DNA from: Lota lota
Lineage: Eukaryota; Chordata; Actinopteri; Gadiformes; Lotidae
DNA: 64,000 nt
NCBI GenBank assembly: GCA_026745465.1
Contig: JACYXH010000276.1
Coordinates: 1-64,000 of the forward strand
Direction: 5' to 3'
Within the stretch, counting starts at the first letter, position 1. The number at the start of each line of letters is the position of its first letter. Both the position numbers and the translations under genes were made by a program. The notes under the pieces are model-generated. The model was not told the origin of the DNA. It saw only the letters and a program-made list of their open reading frames with translations, and ran no database searches. Shown here piece by piece: positions 32,225 to 44,421 of this stretch.

Positions 32225-32935
32225 CGTTTTTTCACAAAGGCCAAAAAGCTTTAATTTTCTACAGGTTATAATGATGCCTTATGTATGAATCAGGCCTCTT
32301 CATGTTCAGTGCCAATCTTTTAATAATAAAATGTTTCAGTACTCTGGTAAACACAAAGCCGCAGTTGAGCACCGTAGTCAGTAAACACCGCTACTGTGCT
32401 TACTCACATCACACCACTTGTTATAAAGACCCCAAAATGATCCTTCAAGAGACACGCTTACGACCAGAGTTCAAGCTCAAGGCTATCGTTCACGCAGTGA
32501 AATGAAAAAGAGCAGCAGCAGAAATTCAACATTTGAATCAATGGACGGAAGAAACAAGAAATACCTCCCTCTGAAAAAACCAAAACAGAGTTTCCGAGGA
32601 ACAAAGCATGCACAGTTAGAGGACAAACTCGAACATTTGTTGAACAAGAGCAGCAATGAACTCTCTACAGTCACTATCGAATGAAGGCAACAGCGCTAGC
32701 TACATGAACATCGATGTTTTCGAGGCGTCCTTCTTGTGCTTTCGTTTTATGCGTAATCTCTCATCCGCACACGAACTCATCTAGTGGATGCATCGCAAAC
32801 CCAGTCAAACGTTTGACTGCAGTATCTTATTCTATGCGCCTTATAATCCGCGTTATATATGAAAACAGTTCAATGGCCATCATTGAAGGTGCCATAACCC
32901 GCCATAGCGGAAAATACGGTAAATGTTTTATCACA
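32225..32935 (+). mobile_element. Decayed pogo/Tigger-like DNA transposon
   Basis: Both ends carry the related blocks TCACAAAGGCCAAAAAGCT and TACCG or GGAAAATACGGTA. Inside are recognisable pieces of a CENP-B-type helix-turn-helix transposase: PEFKLKAIVHAVK (to 32504), KKPKQSFRG and QLEDKLEHLL (about 32575-32650), then FEASFLCFRFMRN (about 32716-32755). The catalytic DDE part is missing, and frame changes separate the pieces, so it is a fossil. The terminal CGCCTTATAATCCG motif is common to such elements in fish. Confidence 0.6.
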
Positions 32936-34285
32936 AAGGCCAAAAAGCTATAATGCTTTTGTTTCCATTTGTGGCAGGCTATTGTTATATTATATTTGGT
33001 AATGGATGTTTTAGTCAAGCCAGGAGAGACACTTACTGTGGTTTGATCAGCCAGACCGGTATTGTCCTTTAACTTTAGTGAAATGAAGATTAAACTTAAC
33101 ATTTAGCAGAAATGTTTTAACCTCTGAGTTCACTGTTCATTGATTTCTACTCACCAAATGATCATATTTAAATGCGTTAAAACGGCTGTACTTGATTATC
33201 ATTGTGCAAAATAACCTATTGCAATATAGACATTAGAAAAACAAAAAAACATACCACACACAGTTTGATACGACAGAAGAAACTACCAAAATATCTTCCC
33301 TCTGAACCAATCACAGAATACATGCCCTTATTGGTCAGAAATTAAACTCAAAACAGATCTCACGTTTCATTTAGCTAACTAATACTGATGGACTGCTATG
33401 ACATTTCTAACTACTGAAATAAAAGCTCTACATCTTCTTGACAGCGCCTTTGAACGTTTCGATTCTATTCTCATCTGTACTCTCTTGTCCAAATCAGTGC
33501 TAACCTTAGAAGCCTTGGTTATAGTATAGTGACCTTTTCAATGGACTGGAATGAGAGGTTGCCAGGATACCCCCACAGCTTCGTCAGGCTGGAGTACACC
33601 TCCATAGACATCAAACCAATGTTGTTATCCTTATAACAATAGTATAATATCATTTAGCATCGTTATAAATATTTTGGATGCCCAGCTGTTTAAAATGGAA
33701 GTAGCTGAGGTGAACTTCCATTTTTTGTCGTAACTTTATTGATCAGAAACGGTTGTGTTTAACAAAGAGACGTTATGATATGAGACAATAAATTATCACA
33801 ACAATGGGAAGTTTATAAATAAATACGGACGCATTGCATTATTCATTTCTTTCATGCATAGTGATCTTTTCGAAAGCTTGTCTCAATCCGTTGAAGTGTA
33901 CATTTCCCCCCACAATGGAAGCAGTGAAGGCTATGGAGCCCAGGAGGCAGGAAATGGTGAGCATCCCAACCAGTCAACCTCCCTTTGGCCGCTTTTCGAA
34001 GGACGGGAGTCGGCTGCTTTCCCATCAGTTGCCGATGTGATAGAGCGGGGAACTGGAGAAACAGACAGAACAAGTATTGACATACCAGTTGCCGTGGTTA
34101 CGCGGCCCCTTAAGTGTAAGGGAACCCCCTGTTTCAGCTAGAATTCCAACACTATGAAATACAAATAACAGTGTTTTGGGCTGAGGTAGCCATCTTGGTT
34201 GTTTATAAGAATTCCTCAACGGTGCTCCCATAGGGCGCTTCTCTGTGCGATCATGGTATCAAACCTGCCTGGATAAAGGTTTGTG
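32936..34285. other. Intergenic, no gene seen
   Basis: Unique sequence. Short open frames near 33834-34140 have no recognised homology or splice support. An X-box-like GTTGCCGTGGTTAC lies at 34088-34101. Confidence 0.45.
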
Positions 34286-34289
34286 ATTT

Positions 34290-34765
34290 GCCGCAGGGTT
34301 AGCCACAGGGTAGCCACAGCATAGCCATAGGGTTAGCCACAGCGTAGCCGCAGGGTTAGCCACAGGGTTAGCCACAGTGTAGCCGCAGGATTAGCCACAG
34401 GGTTAGCCACAGGATTAGCCACAGGGTTAGCCGCAGGGTTAGCCACAGCGTAGCCGCAGGGTTAACCACAGCATAGCCACAGGGTTAGCCACAGCATAGC
34501 CACAGGGTAGCCACAGCGTAGCCGCAGGGTTAACCACAGCATATCCACAGGGTTAGCCACAGCATAGCAACAGGGTAGCCACAGGATTAGCCACGGGGTT
34601 AGCCACAGCGTAGCCGCAGTGTTAACCACAGCATAGCCACAGGGTTAGCCACAGCATAGCCACAGGGTAGCCACAGCGTAGCCGCAGGGTTAACCACAGC
34701 ATAGCCACAGGGTTAGCCACAGCGTAGCTGCAGGGTTAGCCGCAGGATTAGCCACAGGGTTAGCC
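34290..34765. repeat. 22-24-bp minisatellite
   Basis: Units of GGGTTAGCCACAGCATAGCC type with variants GCGTAGCCGCA and TTAACCACA, about 20 units in all. Confidence 0.95.
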
Positions 34766-34779
34766 ATCATCATTATCAA

Positions 34780-34945
34780 ACATGAGGACATCCTATAACC
34801 AAGATGAATATCTCTGGTACATGCATGGCTCCCCTCTCATGAGGACATCCTATAACCAAGATGAATATCTCTGATACATGCATGGCTCACCTCTCATGAG
34901 GACATCATATAACCAAGATGAATATCTCTGATACATGCATGGCTC
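34780..34945. repeat. 57-bp tandem repeat, three units
   Basis: Units contain ATGAGGACATCCTATAACCA and GATACATGCATGGCTC. Confidence 0.95.
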
Positions 34946-35401
34946 CAGCTCTCAGCAGGACATCAAACATGAAGACATCAATATCTTTAGAAGTCCTCTC
35001 TTTTTGTTCCACGGGTCGACTAAAGCAACGGGCTGCTTGAACAATGCTTCCCGTCTTCTGGGGACAGGACTTTCACAACCGGCTGGCCGGTAACAACTAA
35101 GAAGGAAAGAGACGATGAATACACATAAAGACAAGTCACCCTCCACAAGAAAAAATACATATGCATCAGTGCACTGACACAAATTACAGAAGGATCCAGT
35201 CTAGATGGAGTCTTGTAAAAGCAAGATCAAGGCAAGTTAACCTTTCCGAACGGAAACACAAAAACGTTGTGTGTAGAACACATGCATGACGACATATTTA
35301 AACTATTTTCATTGCTGTTCTCACTCATGCTTTGGATTAAGCACACAGACACAGATGTATGACTTCTGATTTAAACAGTGTGCGCCGCATCGCAAACCAT
35401 A

Positions 35402-35457
<56 letters not shown>

Positions 35458-35720
35458 CAGAGAGAGACAAAGACGATAATGAATGACAATTCCTCCCCCC
35501 CCCCCCCACATCCCCCAAAACACACACACGCACACACCTCCCTGTTCACAGAATTAGGGGTAGGGTTAGAATTAGATTGATCACATGATCAAAATCACTG
35601 AACAATGGTTACATATTTGAAGTGACTGCACAAGTAGATGGGAGGGTTCACTTTGAAATAATTCAATTATATTATAACGTATTTATTCTTTGTTAGCCTA
35701 TATTTGAACACGCATTTGCG
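34946..35720. other. Intergenic with (GA)n
   Basis: (GA)n at about 35403-35455 and a poly-C run near 35493. No gene seen. The edge of the inverted mdm2 arm lies close to 35715. Confidence 0.6.
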
Positions 35721-35839
35721 AATTGCATTGGATTGAAACGAAGTGAATCAAATTAAAAGCGCTAGAATGTGAGAGACCCTCCCACATGTTCCGTCATTGA
35801 AGCTCATGTCTCTTTGGGGGAGGGGGCATAACTCAACAC

Positions 35840-36298
35840 TGACGGAGAACGGTAAGGTGTGGACCCAAGTGCGGTGCGTAAAGAAAGGAGCAGCAGGCAA
35901 GGAAACACGGTAAACAAAATGACTTCTTTACTCAAGTAATCGGCAGATACAATACAATACACCGACTTCACACGAGAAAAGAAAGTTGAGAAACCAAGTC
36001 TCCAAAACGCCAAGTTCAATAGGCGGATAATACAGGGTGTTAAAGATGACCAAACACAGAGAACCACGTTCTCGCAGGATGAACAGAAGGAAGCTGACTG
36101 TGACACTACTGAGACACAGGACTTAGGTTGAGCAAACACTTGTGAAGCTTCAGCAGGGGGTGAGAGGAGCAGAGGGAATACATAGGCATGACACAGTCAA
36201 ACACAGGCGCAGGGGATTAGATGATAAGAGGATGGTGTCCGGTTAGGGTACGGTTAGAGTAGAGCGCCTGGAGGTTGCTGCAGCCCCGCTGCGTAACA
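35840..36298 (-). mobile_element. LTR-like element, antisense, shared by both mdm2 arms
   Basis: The outer limits TGACGGAGAA and GCGTAACA are inferred. Its reverse complement is found shortened at 23056-23229. Content and layout resemble Gypsy-type fish LTRs; no clear target duplication was seen. Fossil. Confidence 0.35.
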
Positions 36299-36329
36299 GA
36301 ACCCACCTGAAGTCCAACTCATCAGTCCA

Positions 36330-37230
36330 CCAAGACCTTTTATTTATGTATCTGAATAGTTATTTATTTATCTAAATAGAGATCATCTATTATTACTAGG
36401 TAAGACCTTTTATTTATGTATCTGAATAGTGTTATGGTACAGAGCTAGGACCCAAACGCGAGACACCAAGACAGAGATGGAGTGGGGTCGAAAGGGATTT
36501 ATTTACAGCAAAAACAAGGGCTAGGCAGGTGGATAGTAGGTCGATGAACGTAGACAGGCGAGTGGTCGTTTAGCAGGGAAGGTAGACAGACGAGTGAAGG
36601 CTGGAGTCGGGATGGAACCGGGAGGACTAGAGGAGAAGGACACGCGGGTTAGACAGGCAAGGACTGGGTAACTAGAACTAGAACTAGAACTAGAACTAGA
36701 ACTAAGCTAAGCTAAGCTAAGCTAGAACTAGAACTAGAACACTGGAACGAGGTACTGACTTAGTAAAGTGTAACGACGAACTGGCGCCGGCTGCTTGATG
36801 AGGCGGGAAGAAGTAGGGTGCGTTGATTGAAGATTGGAGACCGGTGTGTAGAGCGGAGTGCACGAGGGTAGTTGGTGACGGAAAGGTAAACAAAGGCACA
36901 TGGGGAAGTGACAGCCGGCGCCACTAGGTGGTGGCAGAGGGTCACGTTACAAATAGTTATTTATTTATCTAAATAGAGATCATTATTTGATGTACAGAAC
37001 ATGTATTATTACTAGGTAAGACCTTTTATTTATGTATCTGAATAGTTATTTATTTATCTAAATAGAGATAATTATTTAATGTACAGAACATGTATTATTA
37101 CTAGGTAAGACCTTTTATTTATGTATCTGAATAGTTATTTATCTAAATAGAGATCATTATTTAATGTATAGAACATGTTTTATTCACTAGGTACGAGTTT
37201 CTTATACTGTGTTGATGATAGAGATAACTA
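36330..37230. repeat. A/T-rich tandem repeat, inverted counterpart of 22690-23055
   Basis: Units carry TTTTATTTATGTATCTGAAT and ATCTAAATAGAGATCATTAT. A solo LTR interrupts it at 36430-36951. Confidence 0.85.
36430..36951 (-). mobile_element. Solo LTR, Ty3/Gypsy-like, antisense
   Basis: The ends are TGTTATGG and GTTACA, with a perfect 5-bp target duplication AATAG on both sides (36425-36429 and 36952-36956). In - orientation it has AAATAAATCCC downstream of a C-rich body, as in fish Gypsy LTRs. It contains a short CTAGAA/CTTAGC micro-array near 36675-36740 and a near-CTCF core at 36921. It is absent from the homologous - arm, so it inserted after the duplication. Confidence 0.7.
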
Positions 37231-37489
37231 TTTATGTACAGAGCAACATGTATTCTTATTCACCACGTAAGACTTAAATATCACGTAGTAGTAATAGCAG
37301 CTAACGAAGCTAAAGTGAACTATAGTGGTCTGCTAGACAGTAAGCTAACGCTAACTAACGCTAACGCATTTTCCTTCTCTCAACTGAGGGTGGCGCTGTT
37401 GAGCCGTGGAGAAGTAGTTAAACACACTGGGTTGTTCTACAACTGACTGCAAAACACTTTGCGTTGAGTGAAAGCTAACCAAGTGAAGT

Positions 37490-38510
37490 CTTCTTGACGG
37501 TAAACGAACGCTAACTAAAGAGAGGACTGCTTGACGAGGAGCTAAAGGTAACTATAGTGAAGTCCGTTAGACGTGTAGCTCGTCTAGACTGTTATAATAA
37601 TGACTTATTGTCATCTACAGTGATTATGTTTTAGAGTTGAATGAGGTTAGGACGCGGCAGATATTCCGCACCGCCTGTCCAAAGTTTAGACGTATAGTCA
37701 AACTACTTTTATTTAGTCGTTTTCAGAAGTTTCCCCAAAATTTAATTGCATGAGTGTCTTTAAGTTACGTTAAGTAAAAGCTAACAAAGTGAAGTCTGCT
37801 TGATGTGAAGCTAAAGCTAACTAAAGGGAAGTCTGCTTGATGTGTAGCTAAAGCTAACTAAAGGGAAGTCTGCTTGATGTGAAGCTAAAGCTAACTAAAG
37901 GGAAGTCTGCTTGATGTGTAGCTAAAGCTAACTAACGGGAAGTCTGCTTGACGGGGAGCTAAAGCTAACTAAAGGGAAGTCTGCTTGACGGGGAGCTAAA
38001 GCTAACTAAAGAGAAGTCTGCTTGACGGGGAGCTAAAGCTAACTGAAGGAAGTCTGCTTGACGGGGAGATAAAGCTAACTAAAGAGAAGTCTGCTTGACG
38101 GGGAGCTAAAGCTAACTATAGTGAAGTCCACTTGATGTGAGGCTAAAGGTAACTATAGTGAAGACTGCTTGACGTGAAGCTAAAGCTAACTTTAGAGCAT
38201 TCGCAATATGCTGTTTGAATGTGCTCTCATGGCAGCCACCGTACTGGCTACTGTGCATGCGCGGTGGTTGGCGCGCCTCTCTAGGTATTCTGTTAGTCAC
38301 GCAATGTTGGTCTACGACTTACCATTATGTTAAATAAAAGTAATAGAGTTACAAAGTATTCCCTCCGTGTCAGGTCATTCAACACTAACTATAGTGAAGT
38401 CTGCTTGACGTGAGGCTAAAGCTAACTATAGTGAAGTCTGCTTGATGCTAACTATAGTGAAGTCTGCTTGATGTGATGCTAAAGCTAACTACTTGCTATC
38501 CTCCAGAGGA
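37490..38510. repeat. GCTAAAGCTAACTA-type minisatellite (5' flank of the mdm2 copy)
   Basis: About 20 units of AGTCTGCTTGACGGGGAGCT plus AAAGCTAACTAAAG type. It corresponds, inverted, to 22395-22625 and is much longer here. Interrupted by a solo LTR. Confidence 0.95.
38191..38384 (+). mobile_element. Solo LTR, copy B
   Basis: Same family as 6-178, a little longer, with AATAAA and ending TCATTCAACA. A perfect 5-bp duplication CTAAC flanks it (38186-38190, 38385-38389), although CTAAC is also part of the host array. Fossil. Confidence 0.75.
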
Positions 38511-38569
38511 CAATCAAGATGTCAGATGACAGCTGTGAGAAGCCCTGACCAGGACAGCATACTGGTAAC

Positions 38570-38990
38570 CCCCTGTCTGTCTAGTTGTCTGTCTGCCTAG
38601 CTGTCTGTCATTCTAACTAGCTGTCTATCATTCTAACTAGCTGTCTATCCGTCTGCCTAGCTGTTTTGTCTGCTAGCTGTTTGTGTCTGCCTAGCTGTTT
38701 GTTTGTCTGCTGCTGTGTGTTTGTCTGCCTAGCTGTTTGTTTGTCTGCCTAGCTGTGTGTTTGTCTGCTAGCTGTTTGTCTGCCTAGCTGTTTGTCTGCC
38801 TAGTTGTCTGTCTGCCTAGCTGTGTGTCTGCCTAGCTGTCTGTGTGTCTGACTAGCTATCTGTCTGTCTGCCTAGCTTTCTGTGTGTCTGACTAGCTGCC
38901 TGTCTGTCTGCCTAGCTTTCTGTGTGTCTGACTAGCTGCCTGTCTGTCTGACTAGCTTTCTGTCTGTGTGCTTGTCTATCTGTCTGTCTG
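38570..38990. repeat. GTCTGCCTAGCTGTCT array
   Basis: Inverted counterpart of 21905-22330, in the intron after the first coding exon of the mdm2 copy. Confidence 0.95.
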
Positions 38991-39039
38991 CATAGCAGTC
39001 TGTCAGTTCGAGTCTCCCCTCTGTCTTACTGTACATAAG

Positions 39040-40165
39040 ACATCAGAATCTGAATCAGAAAAGCTTTATTGCCAAGTACGTTTTTTACACATACAAGGAA
39101 TTTGTCTTGGTAATGTAGGTGCACGTCAATTCTCTAAAATAAGTTAAATAGGTTAAACAGAACAAACAATATAAGTATAAATATATGTATAAATATATAC
39201 ACACACAGAACGTATAAAAAAATATGAGAGTAAGAATTTAGATTACAAGAGCAGATTAAGTACAGTGGCATGTAGAGCCAGGGGTGGGGTGTGGAGAGAG
39301 TCAGGGTGGTTTCCGGGCCTTGTTAATAAGGCTAGTGGCGGAGGGGAAAAAACTGTCCTTGTGACGAGAGGTTTTGGACCTGATGGACCTCAGCCTCCTG
39401 CCAGAGGGGAGTGGCTCAAAGAGATTGTTGCCGGGGTGGGAGGGGTCAGCCACAATCTTTCCTGCACGCTTCAGAGTCCTGGTGTCGTAAAGGTCCTGGA
39501 GCGGCGGGAGATTGCAGCCAATCACCTTCTCAGCTGAGCGAATGACACGCTGCAGTCTGTCCTTGTCCTTGGCTGTGCTAGCAGCGTACCAGATGGTGAT
39601 GGAGGATGTGAGGATGGACTCAATGATGGCTGTGTAGAAGTGCACCATCATTGTCTTTGGCAGGTTGAATCTCTTCAGCTGCCGCAGGAAGTACATCCTC
39701 TGTTGTGCTTTCTTGACGAGGGAGCTGATGCTCAGCTCCCACTTGAGGTCCTGGGAGATGATAGTTCCCAGGAAGCGGAAAGACTCCACAATGTTAATTG
39801 TGGAGCCAGAGAGGGTGATGGGGGCAGGTGGGGCTGGGTTCTTCCTGAAGTCCACAACCATCTCCACTGTCTTTAGAGCGTTCCGTGTCTCTGTCTCTGT
39901 CCGCTCTGTAGAGTTGTAAGCCTTCCAGCTCTAGCGCAGAGTCCGGTATTAATCCACAGAGCCACGTCTCCGTGAAGCACAAAACAGTAGATGCAGAAAA
40001 GGTCCCTTTTTCCCCCCAAACAGCAGTAGTGGTAGGTTCTTCCAGTTTGTTGGGCAGTGAACGCACGTTAGAGGAGAAATAAGGCCCGGTAACGGTGTGC
40101 GAGGTCCTCGCTTTAACACAGAACAAAACACGCGCACAGACACACCGAGTCAACCGTTGCGGGCG
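39040..40165 (-). mobile_element. L2-clade LINE, internally deleted
   Basis: From 39867 down to 39301 the - strand reads a C-terminal reverse-transcriptase part: VVDFRKNPAPPAPITLSGS, SFRFLGTIISQDLKWE, QRMYFLRQLKRFNLPKTM, DPSHPGNNLFEPLPSGRRLR and SFFPSATSLINKARK. The 3' tail at 39040-39080 has CTGATTCAGATTCTGATGT-type repeats. Upstream, 39890-40165 reads an endonuclease part (SNVRSLPNKL, CFTETWL, IPDSALELEGLQLYRADRD). The two parts join directly near 39870, so the middle of the element is missing. Absent from the - arm of mdm2. Confidence 0.85.
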
Positions 40166-40439
40166 GCATTGATTCAACTGAACCTAATGAGGTTAATTGA
40201 TTATACACTGTATAAAAAACTGTTTATGTATATGCTAAAAGCTTTATAGTAAATACACTAAGGGTGGAACTGTTCAAGGTAAGAACATGGTACCTAGAGA
40301 ATCTTCTGTTTGGAGATGATTGTATGTGGTGCATTCTCAATGAATTCTCTCATTGGCGTTTGGGGGTTTTGCTTTTGGCAGACCGGAAATTATTCTCAAT
40401 GCTGGAAAAGCTCTGTTGTGTGTGTAGTAAGTACCTGTC

Positions 40440-41445
40440 TATGTAGTTTGTTGATACAGTGTGTCTTTGTAGTGTGTATGATACCATGTGTCTGTGTAGT
40501 GTGTGTCTAGGTAGTGTGTATTATACGTGTGTCTATGTAGTGTGTCTATGTAGTGTGTATGATACTGTGTGTCTATGGAGTGTGTATGATACTGTGTGTC
40601 TATGTAGTGTGTATGATACCGTGTGTCTGTGTAGTGTGTGTCTATGTAGTGTGTATGATACCGTGTGTCTATGTAGTGTGTCTATGTAGTGTGTATGATA
40701 CCGTGTGTATGATACCGTGTGTCTATGTAGTGTGTATGATACCGTGTGTCTGGTGTAGTGTGTGTCTATGTAGTGTGTATGATACTGTGTGTCTATGTAG
40801 TGTGTATGATACCGTGTGTCTATGTAGTGTGTATGATACTGTGTGTCTATGTAGTGTGTGTCTATGTAGTTTGTGTCTATGTAGTGTGTCTATGTAGTGT
40901 GTATGATACCGTGTGTCTATGTAGTGTGTATGATACCGTGTGTCTATGTAGTGTGTATGATACCGTGTGTCTGTGTAGTGTGTGTCTATGTAGTGTGTAT
41001 GATACTGTGTGTCTATGTAGTGTGTATGATACCGTGTGTCTATGTAGTGTGTATGATACTGTGTGTCTATGTAGTGTGTCTATGTAGTGTGTATGATACC
41101 GTGTGTCTATGTAGTGTGTATGATACCGTGTGTCTATGTAGTGTGTATGATACTGTGTGTCTATGTAGTGTGTATATACGTGTCTATGTAGTGTGTGATA
41201 CTGTGTGGTGTCTATGTAGTGTGTATGATACTGTGTGTCTATGTAGTGTGTATGTACCGTGTGTCTATGTAGTGTGTATGATACCGTGTGTCTATGTAGT
41301 GTGTATGATACGTGTGTCTATGTAGTGTGTATGATACTGTGTGTCTATGTAGTGTGTCTATGTAGTGTGTATGATACCGTGTGTCTATGTAGTGTGTATG
41401 ATACCGTGTGTCTATGTAGTGTGTATGATACTGTGAGTCTATGGT
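40440..41445. repeat. 27-bp minisatellite before the SWIB exon
   Basis: About 37 units of GTGTCTATGTAGTGTGTATG plus ATACCGT, running up to the acceptor of the exon at 41452. The pre-acceptor stretch GAGTCTATGGTTTCTAG resembles the unit. Long + frames are products of the array. Confidence 0.95.
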
Positions 41446-41636
41446 TTCTAGGTGAGACCTTCGGCTGAGTTCCAGTCCCTCCTCATTCTGGCTGGAGCCT
41501 CTAAAGACCTCTTCACCATGAAGGAGGTAACCATGGGAACCATATGTGATTAGTGTTGTCAATATTATTACGTTATCCATCATGAAGGCCTACCATATTA
41601 TTTTGTTAGCAATATTATTAAAATGTTTTATAAATA

Positions 41637-41935
41637 ATGTATAACCTGGGTCAGTACATTAATAATAATATGAATCTGTATTGTTATATCATAGGTCATG
41701 CATTACCTGGGTCAGTACATTAATAATAATATGAATCTGTATTGTTATATCATAGGTCATGCATTACCTGGGTCAGTACATTAATAATAATATGAATCTG
41801 TATTGTTATATCATAGGTCATGCATTACCTGGGTCAGTACATTAATAATAATATGAATCTGTATTGTTATATCATAGGTCATGCATTACCTGGGTCAGTA
41901 CATTAATAATAATAGTATACATAGACTGTGAGCAG
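41637..41935. repeat. 60-bp minisatellite seeded on an mdm2 SWIB exon
   Basis: Five units. Each has TGTTATATCATAG|GTCATGC and TTACCTGGGTCAGTACATT, that is the acceptor and the first codons (VMHYLGQYI) of the MDM2 exon. Confidence 0.95.
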
Positions 41936-42309
41936 CACATCGTCCACTGCTAGGATCACTGGGGCAGGTCGGAGTAAGCTATTGTCATAGAGCACGGTGT
42001 GTGTGTGTGTGTTTTTAATTAGTTAGAAAACACTTTCCCTCTCTTTACAATCTCAATATTAGGTGCAGCTTTAAAATAAAAAGAACTATTGTTAAATCAT
42101 CAGGTCTGGAAACAGGACCTCTAAACACTGTTCTGTGTGTCTTAAAGGGGATGTTATGCTTACCGTCTTTTCTCTTTGCTTTAGAGTGTTATATGCCGTT
42201 TTTTATACATGTTTAAGGTCTGCTAAGCCAATGAATACCAAAGTCCGAGCCAGGGAGAGTACTCAGACCCACCGAGAACACCTTCATTTAGTTAAATTAC
42301 CTGTCAGAT

Positions 42310-43735
42310 ACCTGTAACACCTGTATGGAGAGGATACATTACCTAACCCTACGTACTGTCCAGCCAGATACCTGTAACACCTGTATGGAAGGATACATTA
42401 CCTAACCCTACGTACTGTCCAGCCAGATACCTGTAACACCTGTATGGAGAGGATACATTACCTAACCCTACGTACTGTCCAGCCAGATACCTGTAACACC
42501 TGTATGGAGAGGATACATTACCTAACCCTACGTACTGTCCAGCCAGATACCTGTAACACCTGTATGGAGAGGATACATTACCTAACCCTACGTACTGTCC
42601 AGCCAGATACCTGTAACACCTGTATGGAGAGGATACATTACCTAACCCTACGTACTGTCCAGCCAGATACCTGTAACACCTGTATGGAGAGGATACATTA
42701 CCTAACCCTACGTACTGTCCAGCCAGATACCTGTAACACCTGTATGGAGAGGATACATTACCTAACCCTACGTACTGTCCAGCCAGATACCTGTAACACC
42801 TGTATGGAGAGGATACATTACCTAACCCTACGTACTGTCCAGCCAGATACCTGTAACACCTGTATGGAGAGGATACATTACCTAACCCTACGTACTGTCC
42901 AGCCAGATACCTGTAACACCTGTATGGAGAGGATACATTACCTAACCCTACGTACTGTCCAGCCAGATACCTGTAACACCTGTATGGAGAGGATACATTA
43001 CCTAACCCTACGTACTGTCCAGCCAGATACCTGTAACACCTGTATGGAGAGGATACATTACCTAACCCTACGTACTGTCCAGCCAGATACCTGTAACACC
43101 TGTATGGAGAGGATACATTACCTAACCCTACGTACTGTCCAGCCAGATACCTGTAACACCTGTATGGAGAGGATACATTACCTAACCCTACGTACTGTCC
43201 AGCCAGATACCTGTAACACCTGTATGGAGAGGATACATTACCTAACCCTACGTACTGTCCAGCCAGATACCTGTAACACCTGTATGGAGAGGATACATTA
43301 CCTAACCCTACGTACTGTCCAGCCAGATACTGTACACCTGTATGGAGAATACATTACCTAACCCTACGTACTGTCCAGCCAGATACCTGTAACACCTGTA
43401 TGGAGAGGATACATTACCTAACCCTACGTACTGTCCAGCCAGATACCTGTAACACCTGTATGGAGAGGATACATTACCTAACCCTACGTACTGTATTTCA
43501 GATACCTGTAACACCTGTATGAGAGGATACATTACATATACGTACTGTAGCCAGATACCTGTACACCTGTATGGAGAGTACATTGTAATACGTACTGTCA
43601 GCCAGATACCTGAACACCTGTATGGTGGATACATTACCTAACAAATAGATCCACCAGATACCTGTATTTGTATGGAAGGAACATTACCTAACACGTACTG
43701 TAAATACCTGTAACACCTGTATAAGGATACATTAC
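42310..43735. repeat. 60-bp minisatellite, highly homogeneous
   Basis: About 23 units of GATACCTGTAACACCTGTAT plus GGAGAGGATACATTACCTAA and CCCTACGTACTGTCCAGCCA. Units from 42421 to 43320 are identical by eye. Units after 43320 shorten and decay. The 305-codon open frame (42444-43361) exists because 60 is divisible by three. Confidence 0.97.
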
Positions 43736-44421
43736 CATCCTTTTGAACCCTGTTAACTATATCACATCTCTGTGAAGTTGATTGTACATTTAAAAACATT
43801 AATTGGTCACAGGTAACAAACATGATTTTACCTTTTATCTCATTACATTAATCAAAACGTACTCCTGCTCTAAGGATGTTTCATTGCTTACTGTCATTGT
43901 CTTACAACCTAATAAGTCCGTGCTGAAACAACAAAGTGTTTTAGAATAATGCAGGAACCCACGTGAAGTACTGCTTATTCTCAAAACGAACATGCCTATT
44001 CTTACCACAACAAACAACGGGTAATGTATAAGTGATTTACTCACTTTTGGCACTTTCGTATTTCTTGGCAGCAGTGTTTCCACTTCGCTGTTCTGTCCGC
44101 ACCTATAAAGAGTTAAAAATACACACTGTGGTCAGTCACGAACACACGGTGGTTGCCTGGTGTACACAAATGACAGTGGAACGTTACAGCTGAAATGTAA
44201 GAGGCTACAACAAAAGCACGTACCTCTGCGAAACGTCTGCTCCGCTCTTGGTTGACACTGTGTTTCTGCTCCGATTGCTCTGCCTGACGTGATTCTGTGA
44301 GATACTAGACTATCAGAGCTACTCTAGTAGTACTGAATGAACCCAAAGCAGTATGGTTACTTTAATCACACATCTTGTGGAAACAGGACCTCTGAACACT
44401 GCTTGTGTGTGTGTGTTTCAG
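43736..44421. other. Intron-like sequence of the mdm2 copy, no exon seen
   Basis: The stretch GGAAACAGGACCTCTGAACACTG at 44378 onward (start of the motif shown here in part) also occurs near 42107, so the flank of the exon at 44422 is duplicated around the 60-bp array. Confidence 0.4.

Noticed and set aside
32281-32960. Host gene with CENP-B-type domain
   Set aside because: The pieces are separated by stops and frame changes and flanked by transposon-type ends, so it is a dead DNA transposon.
33834-34141. Overlapping 68- and 95-codon frames
   Set aside because: No homology, splice context or repeat structure to support a gene.
35804-36139. 111-codon - strand frame
   Set aside because: It lies inside an LTR-like repeat and has no recognisable domain.
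42444-43361. 305-codon open reading frame
   Set aside because: It consists only of a 20-residue repeat from a 60-bp DNA array, with no start context, domain or homology.
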